This document shows positions 49,715 to 59,153 of a DNA stretch of 64,000 bases, piece by piece (positions within the stretch are counted from its first letter, which is position 1; each line of letters starts with the position of its first letter). Origin of the DNA: Runella sp. SP2 (lineage in GTDB: Bacteria > Bacteroidota > Bacteroidia > Cytophagales > Spirosomataceae); NCBI RefSeq assembly GCF_003711225.1, contig NZ_CP031030.1, forward strand, positions 4,898,001 through 4,962,000, written 5' to 3'. Below the pieces are notes generated by a model. The model ran no database searches. It was given only the letters and a program-made list of their open reading frames with translations, and was not told the origin of the DNA. The position numbers and the translations under genes are program-made.

Positions 49715-50341
49715 ATGAAAACCCGTGGGCTTTTACTAATTTTGCAATTCGTCTTGGTAACCTACTCATTATCAGCCCAAAAATGGGGATATATGGATAT
49801 GGAGTACGTGACGAGCAAAATGCCAGAATACCAAAAAGCGCAAACTGAGCTTGATAAGTTTTCGGAACGTTGGGCAAAAGAAATTCAAGATAAATATACC
49901 GAAATAGACCGCCTACAGCGGCTTTACCAAGCAGAAGAAGTACTTTTGACCGACGAAATGAAACGCAAGCGTCAGCAGGAAATCGCTGATAAAGAGCGTG
50001 AAGCCAAAGATTACAACAATAAAATTTTCGGATTTGAAGGGATGTTGTTTCAAAAGAAAAAAGAAATCATCAAACCCATCACCGATCAGGTTTATAAAGC
50101 AGTAGAACGCGTGTGTCGTCAGCGGAGATTAGATATACTACTTGACAAATCAAGTGATTTTGTCATTATCTATTCCAATCCAGTACATGACTATACTGAT
50201 TATGTTATCGAAGAGCTTGGTTTAGGTACCGAAGAAAAAGAAAAAAATACTAAACCAGCGACTAATAGCGTTAATACGCCAACAACAAAAACACCAGCAA
50301 CAAATACCCCAGCTAATAAAGTAACCAAACCAAAACAGTAG
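49715..50341 (+). CDS. OmpH/Skp family periplasmic chaperone (first copy)
   Basis: 208 residues. Signal peptide ending SLSAQ, then the Skp-type opening KWGYMDMEYVTSKMPEYQKAQTELDKF, long helical arms (ERWAKEIQDKYTEIDRL, EMKRKRQQEIADKE) and the closing beta element RQRRLDILLDKSSDFVIIYSNP. The tail is Thr/Pro/Asn-rich and disordered. Skp holds unfolded outer-membrane proteins for BamA, which is encoded upstream. Confidence 0.9.
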   Translation: MKTRGLLLILQFVLVTYSLSAQKWGYMDMEYVTSKMPEYQKAQTELDKFSERWAKEIQDKYTEIDRLQRLYQAEEVLLTDEMKRKRQQEIADKEREAKDYNNKIFGFEGMLFQKKKEIIKPITDQVYKAVERVCRQRRLDILLDKSSDFVIIYSNPVHDYTDYVIEELGLGTEEKEKNTKPATNSVNTPTTKTPATNTPANKVTKPKQ

Positions 50342-50347
50342 ATAAAA

Positions 50348-51031
50348 ATGAAACGTACATTGACTGTAGCCTTCCTTGCGATTATTGCTTTAGTGAGTTT
50401 TGAAAGCAAAGCACAACAGGCTACGACCAAAATCGGTTGGACCAACGTGGACTACGTGATGACGTTGTTGCCCGACTATAAGAAAATTGAGAACGAGCTT
50501 ACGATTCAGCAGCAGCAAATTGAAAAAGCGATGCAAGAGAAATCGAAAGAGTTCGAAGACAAGTACAAGGCTTTCCAACAAAATGCTGCTAAATGGTCTG
50601 ATATCATTCGTGCAGATAAAGAAAAAGAATTGAACCGCCTTCAAACGGACTTTCAGGATTTCCAGCGCTCTTCACAAGAGTCATTACAGAAAAAGCAACA
50701 ACAATTGCTTCAACCTGTGATGGTGAAAATCCAAGGAGCTATCGACGCTGTTGGCAAAGAAAACGGCTATACCTACATCTTTAACATGGATGCAGGAGCT
50801 AACACAACTCCTATCATCTTGTTTGCAGGTTCGGAAGAATTGAACGTTAGCAACTTGATTTTGAAAAAATTGGGTGTTGACCCTGCGGAAGTTGAAAAAC
50901 AACAAAAAGCCGCAGCAGAAGCAGCTGTTCAACAATTGCAGCAAAAAGCAGGTGGCGCAACGCCCCCTGCCACGCAGCCTGCAACCAAGCCAGCGACTCA
51001 AACGCCTGCAACTCCAGCAAAGAAAAACTAA
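50348..51031 (+). CDS. OmpH/Skp family periplasmic chaperone (second copy)
   Basis: 227 residues, paralogue of the upstream gene, 6 bp behind it. Signal peptide to SKAQQ, then TKIGWTNVDYVMTLLPDYKKIENEL, helical arms (AMQEKSKEFEDKYKAFQQN) and ENGYTYIFNMDAG near the end of the core. Long Gln/Ala/Pro/Thr-rich tail. Bacteroidota commonly carry two tandem Skp genes in this position. A strong terminator follows. Confidence 0.9.
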   Translation: MKRTLTVAFLAIIALVSFESKAQQATTKIGWTNVDYVMTLLPDYKKIENELTIQQQQIEKAMQEKSKEFEDKYKAFQQNAAKWSDIIRADKEKELNRLQTDFQDFQRSSQESLQKKQQQLLQPVMVKIQGAIDAVGKENGYTYIFNMDAGANTTPIILFAGSEELNVSNLILKKLGVDPAEVEKQQKAAAEAAVQQLQQKAGGATPPATQPATKPATQTPATPAKKN

Positions 51032-51051
51032 CACATTCCTGTCTGACCACA

Positions 51052-51084
51052 AAAAAGGGAACCGCATGATGCGGTTCCCTTTTT
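51052..51084 (+). terminator. Intrinsic terminator of the bamA operon
   Basis: GGGAACCGCA (51057-51066) pairs with TGCGGTTCCC (51070-51079); with flanking A5/T5 the stem is 15 bp, loop TGA. Confidence 0.9.
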
Positions 51085-51173
51085 GTTTGGGCTACTCTAC
51101 AAAGGTTGCGCTTCGCCGAAGCGATATAAATTACTAATACGCTAAAATTTATGCTCAACTACTATTAAAAAAC

Positions 51174-51207
51174 AAAAAAACGGAGTAGTTCATACCCCGT
51201 TTTTTTT
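51174..51207. terminator. Bidirectional terminator
   Basis: A7 then CGG-A-GTA/TAC-C-CCG (one mismatch, 51181-51199) then T8. On the minus strand it closes the GLPGLI gene. Together with the previous terminator and a small CGCTTCG/CGAAGCG hairpin near 51109-51123 it accounts for the 230 bp between 51032 and 51261; no gene is seen there. Confidence 0.7.
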
Positions 51208-51261
51208 GTTTGTATTGGCTTGCACATTAAACCAGTTGGGTTCTAAACACCCCGTCCTGAC

Positions 51262-52014
51262 TCAATAACGCATCGACCAGAAAGGGTTTCGCTGCGCTTT
51301 CATGCTTTCCGCAATGTGCTTTTGAATCATTTGATTGTAATCGGCTACTTTGATTTTCTTTCCTTTCATTTTGGGTAAAGCAAGTTCTTTCTGCACGTTT
51401 TTAAGCTCCACTTTCTGGGCCGATACCACTACGTCGCCGTCGTTGATATCTAGTTCCAAGATCAAGCCTGGTAAGCCAAAATAACGCTCAGGGCCCGCCG
51501 CCACAGGAATGTCTTGCGCAAACCATGCCGTAATCTTTTGATTTTTAACAGGGTCAAATGTCTCCGCTTTCATACAAATGTAACCCGCCACGTCTTTGAT
51601 TTGGTTTTGTACCCGCCAATTGTAAGTTACCAAGGAATCTTCCATCAGGTACGTTTTTCCCAACATTTCGTGGTGCTCAATAAGCTTATTGGCGTCAAAA
51701 TTACGGTGAATCAGGTAATCGTCTTGCCGCCACGACCATTGGCCATCTTCGCTTTGACCTTGGTCACTGAAATACGTATAAAGACTTTGCTTTTCGTCAA
51801 AATACAATTTCATTTTTACGCCGTACCCGTCCTCATTTCCCCAGGTCAGTTTCATACGGTCTTTTTCTTCTTTGCTTAAGAAAGTAAGCCTAGCGTTGAT
51901 TTTTGTCCAGTAGCTTTTATGCTCGTACGTGACCATTCCTTCCGTCGATTGGGCATACACACTGTTGGCTATCCACAACAGACCCACTATCAAAAAGTTC
52001 AATCTATTTTTCAT
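51262..52014 (-). CDS. GLPGLI family protein
   Basis: 250 residues with a signal peptide (WIANSVYAQ). The family-defining motif is present as YFGLPGLILELDINDGD around residues 185-200, preceded by ITAWFAQDIPVAAGPERY. Typically periplasmic and encoded beside an outer-membrane beta-barrel receptor in Bacteroidota, as here. The role is thought to involve that receptor but is not established. Starts 40 bp after the receptor gene, likely one operon. Confidence 0.88.
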   Translation of the reverse strand: MKNRLNFLIVGLLWIANSVYAQSTEGMVTYEHKSYWTKINARLTFLSKEEKDRMKLTWGNEDGYGVKMKLYFDEKQSLYTYFSDQGQSEDGQWSWRQDDYLIHRNFDANKLIEHHEMLGKTYLMEDSLVTYNWRVQNQIKDVAGYICMKAETFDPVKNQKITAWFAQDIPVAAGPERYFGLPGLILELDINDGDVVVSAQKVELKNVQKELALPKMKGKKIKVADYNQMIQKHIAESMKAQRNPFWSMRY

Positions 52015-52054
52015 GTTTATAGCGATTATCTTGTTTGGTTGGATTAACGATTGA

Positions 52055-54919
52055 CTAGAAGAAACCTCCGCGGCGTTTGAGGGTCGTGTTCATACCGCGC
52101 ATGTTGTAAGTAAAGGTAAGCATTCCGTAGCGAGCCAAGGTCTGCACTTTTTCTTGTGATACAAAGTTTTGGTTGGCAAACTGACTGATACCCAAGTTTT
52201 TGTTAAACACATCATACACCGACAAGCGAAGTTCTGCTTTCTTTGCTTTGCCCAAAATCTTATAAATCGACGCATTCATAATCGGCAAACGTTGGTCAAG
52301 ATTGAAACGGTTGTTGACATAAATACGATAATCAAGATTTGAGTTAATAAAGAAATCTTTTGGTAATTTGATGTTCATCGTACCACCATAGGTATGGTTG
52401 ATGATTTTCATGTTTTGCGACGTATTTACCGAGAAACGAGAGTTAGTAACACCCCAGTTGGCATTGGCAAAAAACGTAAAGTTGTCGCTAGGCGTTAGGT
52501 CTAAACGCATTCCAAAACGGTAGCTGTCGTTGTTGGTTTCGTTAAGAACCCCATTGATATAAGTCAGGTTACGGCTAAAATTAGGGTTCGCATTTACGCT
52601 CAAGTTACTTTTTGTTTTCTTCAACGGGAAGCCAAAGTTCATCCATGCCCCAATGCTCTGGCCACCCGAAATGTTGGTAGGCGTAGTCACTGTCACCAAC
52701 GTTCTTGGGTCAACTTGCTGATTGTAAATAATTTGATTGACATTATATGAATAAAACAAGTTTAGACCCAAGTTGGTAAAACTTGCTGGGTTAAACATAT
52801 TGTACCCAAAATTAACGCTGTGGTTAACAGAAGGAAGCAAATCGGGGTTTCCTTGACGGATGTACAACGGATTGCTATTGTCAATAACTGGCTGTAAGTC
52901 ACGAACATTTGGCTGATTCACACTTACATCGTAACCTGACCAAAGGTAACGGTTGTTTTTGAGATCATAATTCACCGAGACGTTAGGTATCCACGCTACA
53001 AATGTGCGATTAACGTTGATAAAGGAAGTTGGGTTTTGACCCAAGGCAAATTTGCCATCCAAACCAAAGCGCTGCACGGCCATTCCTCCCGAAACATTAA
53101 ATCCTTTGTAAGAATAACGTACTGCCGAACCAATCCGCGCGTAAGTAATGTCATTTTTGAAATAGCTACTCAAGGTATCAACGGGGATTCTTCTGCCACT
53201 TTCTTGAGCCAAATCAAAGGCATCGCGATCAACAAAGTTGCCACGGCGGCTCAAGTTTATGAAGCTCTCCCAAAATACCCGCTTCGATACAGGCTCCACA
53301 AACAACAAGCTTGATTTTAGCTCATTTACTTGGCTATTGGTATTGTTGGTCAAATCAAGGGCTCTCCGAATTACATCATTGGCTGAGTTAGCAGAGTAAA
53401 ATAAATTCAGTGAATTTTGATCCGCAATTCCGTCATTTTGAACGTATCCGTACGAAGCACTAGCTGCGAAGTTCCGTCCTTTTTTATTTTTAGCCTTCCA
53501 GCGATAAATAAGCGTATTAGCCGTTTCCATTTTGTCAACGTCCGTAGCGTTTTTAATGGTCGTTTCGTTAGACTTAAAGTTACCTGCTTGAAAATACTGC
53601 TGAAGACTATTGAGGCTGGTGTTTCCACCATTAAGACGGCTGTTGTTCGTAAAAATAATGGTATTGGTCGAGTCAATCATTTGTTCATAACGGAAAGACA
53701 AACGGTGGTTTCCGATGAAGTTGATTTGGCTGCTTTCTTCTTGTGATTTGAACGAACCGTTGGTCAAGAAATTTTCACGACTACGAAGCGCATCCAACAC
53801 TTGGCGCGTAGAATTATAATAATAACTCGAATTTACTTTGGTTTTTTTGCCGTTGTAATTGTAGTTAATCCCTGCGGCAACGTTGTTGGAATAACCTTGT
53901 CCTCTACCTCCACCAACGGGAATATTGAGTCCGCCGTCGTCATCTCCACCAATCACGAAGAAGCGCCCGCCGCCGCCACCAAAACCAAAGTCACCGTTGT
54001 CGTTCCAGCTATTAAACGAACCACTTCCTCTAAAATCTTGGTAGTCGTCCCACGACATCCCCGTTTGGTTCGTATTGTTGGTGAGGCCAATAAGCGAAAA
54101 CTGGTTTTTATCATCAAACTTATTGTAATTTCCTTTGATTTCCCCGCGCGCTCCTCTCGAATTGTTTCCATCAGCACCTAGCCCAGCAGTGACCTTTCCG
54201 AAACCGCCTTTTTTGAATCCGTCTTTTAATTCAAGGTTTACCGTTTTTTCTTTTTTCCCGTCGTCCACACCTGTCACTTTTGCCTGTTCCGATTTATCGT
54301 TAAAAATCTGAACTTTTGTGATGGCTTCCGCTGGAAGATTCTTGGTGGCCATTTTAGGATCATCTCCGAAGAAACGCTTTCCATCGACAGTTACTTTTCG
54401 AACTTGCTGGCCTTGGGCTACGATGTTACCGTCTTGGTCAATCTGAACCCCAGGCAATTTTCGTAGTAAATCTTCTACCGTTGACCCAGGCGGGACCTTA
54501 AACGAAGCGGCGTTGTACTCAATCGTATCCCCTTTGATACTGAGTGGTGCACGGGCGGTTTTTACTACTACTTCAAACAATTCTTTGGTGATTGCTTTCA
54601 TTTGCAATGTTCCAAGGTCAATGAGCTCTTTGTCACCAAACTCAATGTCTTTTTGAAAAGGAATGTACCCTACAAATGAAATTTTGAGCAAATAATCGCC
54701 TTTTTTGACGTTACGAAGTACAAACGCCCCTTTATCATTAGAGCGCGTGAAGTTGACCAAAGATGAGTCTTTTCGCTGCAACAACATGACTGTTGCCGAC
54801 CCTAGTGGTCCTGAGGATGTATCAGCAGTGATACCTTGGATTTGGAAACGTGTGGGAGCTTGGGCGCACGCAAACAACGCACTAAGGCACATCAGTGCCC
54901 CGAGGAGAAGTTTCTTCAT
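52055..54919 (-). CDS. Outer membrane beta-barrel (TonB-receptor-like) protein
   Basis: 954 residues. Signal peptide to FACAQA; a CarboxypepD_reg-like Ig domain (ITADTSSGPLGSATVMLL..., about 28-110); a plug-like domain (TVEDLLRKLPGVQIDQDGNIVAQGQQV, about 145-220); a Gly/Asn/Asp-rich stretch (residues about 285-340, FGFGGGGGRFF, GGDDDGGLNIPVGGGRGQ); then a long barrel rich in aromatic strands ending GMNTTLKRRGGFF. This is the OMP_b-brl_3 type found with GLPGLI proteins. Probably takes up or binds a large substrate; no SusD partner is present, so a polysaccharide-uptake role is not indicated. Confidence 0.88.
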   Translation of the reverse strand: MKKLLLGALMCLSALFACAQAPTRFQIQGITADTSSGPLGSATVMLLQRKDSSLVNFTRSNDKGAFVLRNVKKGDYLLKISFVGYIPFQKDIEFGDKELIDLGTLQMKAITKELFEVVVKTARAPLSIKGDTIEYNAASFKVPPGSTVEDLLRKLPGVQIDQDGNIVAQGQQVRKVTVDGKRFFGDDPKMATKNLPAEAITKVQIFNDKSEQAKVTGVDDGKKEKTVNLELKDGFKKGGFGKVTAGLGADGNNSRGARGEIKGNYNKFDDKNQFSLIGLTNNTNQTGMSWDDYQDFRGSGSFNSWNDNGDFGFGGGGGRFFVIGGDDDGGLNIPVGGGRGQGYSNNVAAGINYNYNGKKTKVNSSYYYNSTRQVLDALRSRENFLTNGSFKSQEESSQINFIGNHRLSFRYEQMIDSTNTIIFTNNSRLNGGNTSLNSLQQYFQAGNFKSNETTIKNATDVDKMETANTLIYRWKAKNKKGRNFAASASYGYVQNDGIADQNSLNLFYSANSANDVIRRALDLTNNTNSQVNELKSSLLFVEPVSKRVFWESFINLSRRGNFVDRDAFDLAQESGRRIPVDTLSSYFKNDITYARIGSAVRYSYKGFNVSGGMAVQRFGLDGKFALGQNPTSFINVNRTFVAWIPNVSVNYDLKNNRYLWSGYDVSVNQPNVRDLQPVIDNSNPLYIRQGNPDLLPSVNHSVNFGYNMFNPASFTNLGLNLFYSYNVNQIIYNQQVDPRTLVTVTTPTNISGGQSIGAWMNFGFPLKKTKSNLSVNANPNFSRNLTYINGVLNETNNDSYRFGMRLDLTPSDNFTFFANANWGVTNSRFSVNTSQNMKIINHTYGGTMNIKLPKDFFINSNLDYRIYVNNRFNLDQRLPIMNASIYKILGKAKKAELRLSVYDVFNKNLGISQFANQNFVSQEKVQTLARYGMLTFTYNMRGMNTTLKRRGGFF

Positions 54920-54974
54920 GGCTGTTTAGGTTATAATTGTGTTTAAAAATGGTTAGAAAATGGCTATTACACTA

Positions 54975-54982
54975 CAAACGTA
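54975..54982 (-). promoter_or_regulatory. Predicted -7 element of the receptor/GLPGLI operon
   Basis: TACGTTTG on the minus strand fits TAnnTTTG, 56 nt before the start. An ATTG about 24 nt further upstream is a poor -33 match. The rest of the 226 bp between 54920 and 55145 shows only the terminator at 55110-55139. Confidence 0.4.
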
Positions 54983-55102
54983 CTATCCGATTAGTTTATT
55001 ACCTAACAATACAAAGAAAATTTTATATTAAAGTTTGTTAAATCTAATGGAGGAGCCTCATTAAAGTGTACTCGGCCTTGGTCAAAAGGTTACGCTTAGC
55101 GC

Positions 55103-55139
55103 AAAAAAAAACAGCGGGTCGAAATTTCGACCCGCTGTT
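55103..55139 (-). terminator. Intrinsic terminator of the small secreted protein gene
   Basis: Perfect 30-bp palindrome (55110-55139, core CAGCGGGTCGAAA) followed on the minus strand by T7. Confidence 0.9.
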
Positions 55140-55145
55140 CTGTAA

Positions 55146-55595
55146 TCACCATCCTCTGTTACGCTGCCCGTTCCGACCGTAGTCGTCGTAGGTTGAGCGT
55201 TCATTGTCTCGCTTTTCGTGGGTAATCTCACGATTAAGTGCGTATAAGTCGTCATATAGCTCACGACGTTCACGTGGGTCAAGCACGCGGTCGCGCCAGA
55301 AAATTTGTTCTTTACGTTCTATACGTTCTACATCCCTTAACAATCCTTTCGCCTCGCGTGACGAGATAGAGCCTTGGGCAATTCCATCCGCAATTCGGCG
55401 ACGGGCTTCGCGTTGAAAATCATCAATACGGTCGCCCAAATTCCCCCTTCCTCCCCGATTGTCATATCCACGGTCATCGCGGCGGTTATCGTAACGGTCG
55501 TCATAACGACGGTCGCGGTTGTTGTTGTTTCCCCATTGTGCATTGGCACCGATAGAAACTAAAATCATGGCTGCGGCAAACACTAACTTTTTCAT
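55146..55595 (-). CDS. Small secreted Arg/Asp-rich protein
   Basis: 149 residues. Signal peptide ending GANAQ, then a low-complexity Arg/Asp/Tyr/Asn/Gly region (NRDRRYDDRYDNRRDDRG), then a helical domain (LGDRIDDFQREARRRIADGI, EAKGLLRDVERIERKEQ, DPRERRELYDDLYAL) and another disordered tail. The helical repeats with charged pairs resemble periplasmic Spy/CpxP-like or 'DUF4148-like' chaperone helices, but no firm family match. Has its own terminator. Confidence 0.7.
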   Translation of the reverse strand: MKKLVFAAAMILVSIGANAQWGNNNNRDRRYDDRYDNRRDDRGYDNRGGRGNLGDRIDDFQREARRRIADGIAQGSISSREAKGLLRDVERIERKEQIFWRDRVLDPRERRELYDDLYALNREITHEKRDNERSTYDDYGRNGQRNRGW

Positions 55596-55762
55596 GGCTT
55601 TTATTTGGTTTATGTGAACGTTTATTTTTCGTTATTTTACTCTTAGAACGCTAAAAAGGGCAAAGGTTTATAACACCTTGGTTAATGATTGTTAACAGCA
55701 TTTTTAAAAGATTTTAGTAACTTGCTACGGGCTTTTTTTACCATCATCAACCAAACATTTCC

Positions 55763-57928
55763 ATGCAAAAAACTTTCCTCATTGGCGGGCTACTCTGTGC
55801 CTCCACCCTCTCCTTTGCACAAAAAAACATTTCGGGTTTTTCGGCTTCTAACCAGTCGAAACAAGAAAAAATCGAACAAGAGTACCGCACCAAGCAGTCG
55901 GCCGAACGTTTTAAAACTCACTTACAAAAACTGACCAGTGTACCACACTTGGCAGGGACTCCTGAAAATGAAAAAGTCCGCGACTACATCGCCGACATCA
56001 TGCGCAAGGCTGGCTTGCAAGTGGAAATTTTTCCGCACGATATTTATTTATCAAAAAGCCCAGGTGAAAGTCTGGTAGAAGTGGTAGAGCCCGTCCGCCT
56101 TCCACTCAACAATCGCGAGTATATTGTAAAGGAAGACAAGTATTCAAGCGACCCTCGCCTTACGCCTGGCTGGAATTCGTATTCGGGTTCTGGCGACGTC
56201 ACAACTGAGGTTGTGTATGCCAACTATGGCCGCAAAGAAGATTTTGAACAACTCAAAGCCATGGGCGTTTCGGTCAAAGGGAAAATTGTACTGGCGCGTT
56301 ATGGTGGCAACTTCCGTGGCTACAAAGCCAAGCACGCCGAAGCCGCAGGTGCAGCGGGCGTGATTATCTATACCGACCCTGCGGATAATGGCTATACCAA
56401 AGGCATTACGTTTCCCGAAGGTTCACAGTCGAACGATAACACCATCCAACGAGGGTCGCTCTTGACCGTCGATTATACAGGCGACCCACTCACTCCTTTT
56501 GAACCTGCCCTCCCACTCGATGGCCCTAAAAAAGTAAAGCGCCTTGACCCCAAAGACGCCGCTTTCCATAAAATCCCCGTGACACCATTGCCTTGGGGCT
56601 CGGCCGTTGAAATTCTCAAAAGAATGACGGGCAAAGGTGTCCCTGCGGGTTGGCAGGGTGGTTTACCGCTGGCGTATCGCTTAGAGGGTGGCCCAGAACT
56701 CAAAGTGCGACTCAAGGTAAAACAAGACAAAGAGTTTGTCAGAATTTATCAGGTAGTTGGTACGCTCACAGGTAGCGAGTTTCCCGACGAGTGGATCATA
56801 GCGGGTTGTCACTACGATGCTTGGTCTTTTGGCTCCACCGACCCCAACAGCGGTACTGCCATGCTTTTGACCCTCGCCGAGTCGTTGGGTAAAATGCCTC
56901 AAAAGCCAAAACGTACCATTAAGATTTGTCACTGGGATGCCGAAGAACACGGCGTTATTGGTTCGGCAGAATGGGTAGAGCAAATGCGCGACGAACTGAG
57001 CGCCAAAGCGGTTGCCTACATGAACTATGACGCGGCGGTATCGGGAAAAATTTTCGGAGGAAGTGCTTCCCCTTCGCTCAAAAAACTACTTATTGAGGCT
57101 TCGCAGGCCGTAGAATACCCCGATTCTAACAAAACTGTTTACGAACATTGGATGGCTCAAAAAGGTGGACGCCGTGGTAGCACGGGTTCGGCTCCCGTAT
57201 TAGCCGATAGCGAACCTAGTATTGGCAACCTAGGCGGCGGCTCCGACCACATTGCGTTTTATATGCACGCAGGTATCCCCTCAATGAGCGCGGGCGTAGG
57301 CGGGCCAACTTTGTACCATTCTCAGTACGATGACCTATTTTTCTACAACAAATTTGTGGACTCAACCTATAAAATGGGACCAATGGTAGAACAAGTGGTA
57401 GGAACAATGTCCTTGCGTTTGGCCAATGCCGATATTTTGCCTTACGATGTTTCGCGTTATGCCACCGACTTGGCCACGCACCTCAAAACCGCCGAGAAAG
57501 CCATCAAAGCTTACGCTCCCACTTATTCAATGGACAAGTTATTGGCACAGGTAGAAACATTGAAGCAAAACGCTCAAAACTACGAAAGCCGCATCAAAAC
57601 ACTTTTAGCCGCCGACCAAATCGACAAAGCCAAAGTTGTAGCTATCAACAAAGAATTACGGGATTTGGAAAAAGCCTTTATCGATCCTAAAGGCATGGCG
57701 TATGGTTCGTGGTACCGTTCGTTGTATGCCTCTTCTGACCCTTACAGTGGGTATGCTTCGTGGATGCTGCCCGCTTTTCAGTACGAAGCATCGTTAAAGT
57801 CAACGGCCCATTTGCCTGATTTGGAAGCGCGCCATGCCAAAGCGATTGATACGCTCAACACCAAAATTGTGGCTATCAACCAACAATTAGGCGGTGCAAG
57901 TGGCTCTTTGGGCGGAGGGAAGAATTAG
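55763..57928 (+). CDS. M28 family metallopeptidase, glutamate carboxypeptidase II-like
   Basis: 721 residues. Signal peptide LSFAQ; a PA (protease-associated) domain at about 130-300 (SVKGKIVLARYGGNFRG, AEAAGAAGVIIYTDP); the M28 catalytic domain with zinc ligands and catalytic residues in IIAGCHYDAWSFGSTDPNSG (His, Asp), CHWDAEEHGVIGSAEWV (Glu-Glu), GSDHIAFYMHAGIPSM and LYHSQYDD (His); and a C-terminal helical dimerisation domain like that of transferrin receptor/PSMA. Likely removes C-terminal Glu/Asp or processes peptides outside the cytoplasm; specificity unknown. Confidence 0.9.
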   Translation: MQKTFLIGGLLCASTLSFAQKNISGFSASNQSKQEKIEQEYRTKQSAERFKTHLQKLTSVPHLAGTPENEKVRDYIADIMRKAGLQVEIFPHDIYLSKSPGESLVEVVEPVRLPLNNREYIVKEDKYSSDPRLTPGWNSYSGSGDVTTEVVYANYGRKEDFEQLKAMGVSVKGKIVLARYGGNFRGYKAKHAEAAGAAGVIIYTDPADNGYTKGITFPEGSQSNDNTIQRGSLLTVDYTGDPLTPFEPALPLDGPKKVKRLDPKDAAFHKIPVTPLPWGSAVEILKRMTGKGVPAGWQGGLPLAYRLEGGPELKVRLKVKQDKEFVRIYQVVGTLTGSEFPDEWIIAGCHYDAWSFGSTDPNSGTAMLLTLAESLGKMPQKPKRTIKICHWDAEEHGVIGSAEWVEQMRDELSAKAVAYMNYDAAVSGKIFGGSASPSLKKLLIEASQAVEYPDSNKTVYEHWMAQKGGRRGSTGSAPVLADSEPSIGNLGGGSDHIAFYMHAGIPSMSAGVGGPTLYHSQYDDLFFYNKFVDSTYKMGPMVEQVVGTMSLRLANADILPYDVSRYATDLATHLKTAEKAIKAYAPTYSMDKLLAQVETLKQNAQNYESRIKTLLAADQIDKAKVVAINKELRDLEKAFIDPKGMAYGSWYRSLYASSDPYSGYASWMLPAFQYEASLKSTAHLPDLEARHAKAIDTLNTKIVAINQQLGGASGSLGGGKN

Positions 57929-57953
57929 GACTAGAATACAAAAGAACATGAAT

Positions 57954-58000
57954 GTGGAGGTTGTGAGCGTGTGTGGAGGTTGCTCACAACCTCCACACAC
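57954..58000. repeat. Bistable hairpin repeat, copy B
   Basis: GTGGAGGTTGTGAGC (57954-57968) is fully complementary to 57982-57996, while the latter can instead fold with 57969-57982 into a perfect 14-bp local hairpin with CTCA loop. Same design as 18857-18926. Lies between the convergent M28 and AIM24-like genes. Confidence 0.75.
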
Positions 58001-58004
58001 ATTA

Positions 58005-58784
58005 TTAATCTTCAAACAAATTGCCCAATCCGCCCAAAACCGAACCACTTTCTTTGCGCGATTGTGGGCCATAAATTGAAAGGCGATCCACTAATTTTGA
58101 GATTGGCATTGACTGAATCCAGCATTTGCCTGTTCCTTGAAGCGTAGCCAAGAAAATACCTTCTCCCCCAAATACCATTGATTTAAGACTACCCGAGCGC
58201 TGAACGCTGAAATTTACAGAAGGCTCAAATGCCACAACGCAACCCGTATCCACTCGGAGGGTTTCGTTGTTGAGTTGGCGCTCAATAACCACCCCACCTG
58301 CGTGTACAAACGCCAAGCCGTCGCCTTGAAGTTTTTGAAGAATAAAACCTTCTCCCCCAAACAAACCACTTCCCAAACGCTGGTTGAAGTGAATACTTAG
58401 TTTGGTACCCATGGCAGCACACAAGAAGCCATCTTTTTGAACAATCAAGGTATTGCCATAGATATTTCTCAAGTCGATAGGCATGACCGTACCAGGATAG
58501 GGTGCGGCAAAAGCTACTTTGCGTTTGCCATAACCACGGTTGGTAAAATGGGTCATAAACAACGACTCGCCCGTCAGTAAGCGCGTTCCTGCTTGGAAGA
58601 TTTTGCCCATGATGCTTTGGTTTGGATTTGTACCGTCGCCCATCTTGGTTTCAAACTGAATGCCGTCTTCCATAAAAAGCATCGAGCCTGCTTCGGCAAT
58701 CACTGTTTCGTTGGGGTCTAACTCAATTTCGACGATTTGAATGTCTTCGCCAATGATTTTGTAGTCAATTTCGTGAGAATACAT
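58005..58784 (-). CDS. AIM24/TIGR00266 family protein
   Basis: 259 residues, all-beta protein of the AIM24 family (TIGR00266), with glycine-rich repeated strands: [85 protein letters not shown] and [21 protein letters not shown]. Widespread, function unknown (the yeast member affects mitochondrial membrane organisation). No signal peptide. Ends in the bistable hairpin region. Confidence 0.9.
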   Translation of the reverse strand: MYSHEIDYKIIGEDIQIVEIELDPNETVIAEAGSMLFMEDGIQFETKMGDGTNPNQSIMGKIFQAGTRLLTGESLFMTHFTNRGYGKRKVAFAAPYPGTVMPIDLRNIYGNTLIVQKDGFLCAAMGTKLSIHFNQRLGSGLFGGEGFILQKLQGDGLAFVHAGGVVIERQLNNETLRVDTGCVVAFEPSVNFSVQRSGSLKSMVFGGEGIFLATLQGTGKCWIQSMPISKLVDRLSIYGPQSRKESGSVLGGLGNLFED

Positions 58785-58828
58785 GGTTTACTGTTTGTTA
58801 AGGTTATTTGGAATGTATGTGTTGTCAA

Positions 58829-59038
58829 TTACTCATCTTCTCCCCCTTCGTTGAGGTCGTCGCGGTGGCGTAGTTTTTTATCGTCCACGTGTTTGTTCAA
58901 AAACTGATTGATTTTATCAATGTCAATTGTTGACGTAATTTCCCCAAATGAATTGATACGAATGTCGAAGCCATCGAGGTCTTTATGAACCCGAGGTTTC
59001 TCGGTGCCTTCGGGCGGGGTTGCTTTTTTCTTGCTCAT
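58829..59038 (-). CDS. Short conserved-looking acidic protein
   Basis: 69 residues starting at ATG 59038 (an in-frame ATG at 59056 would add six residues). Lys/Pro-rich start MSKKKATPPEGTEKPRVHKD, a hydrophobic stretch DGFDIRINSFGEITSTIDIDKINQFLNKHV, and a strongly acidic tail. Pattern resembles short Bacteroidota proteins encoded near AIM24-like genes but I do not recognise a family. 44 bp upstream of AIM24; probably co-transcribed. Confidence 0.6.
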   Translation of the reverse strand: MSKKKATPPEGTEKPRVHKDLDGFDIRINSFGEITSTIDIDKINQFLNKHVDDKKLRHRDDLNEGGEDE

Positions 59039-59153
59039 TGTGGTTGAATTTTTCACGAAGTTAGAAACCGATTACCCTATTCGCAATAGGCTTTGACTAA
59101 ACGGTGACTTTTTTCCGATTTATGGTCAAAAACGCAGGCTCAATGGTTTGCTT

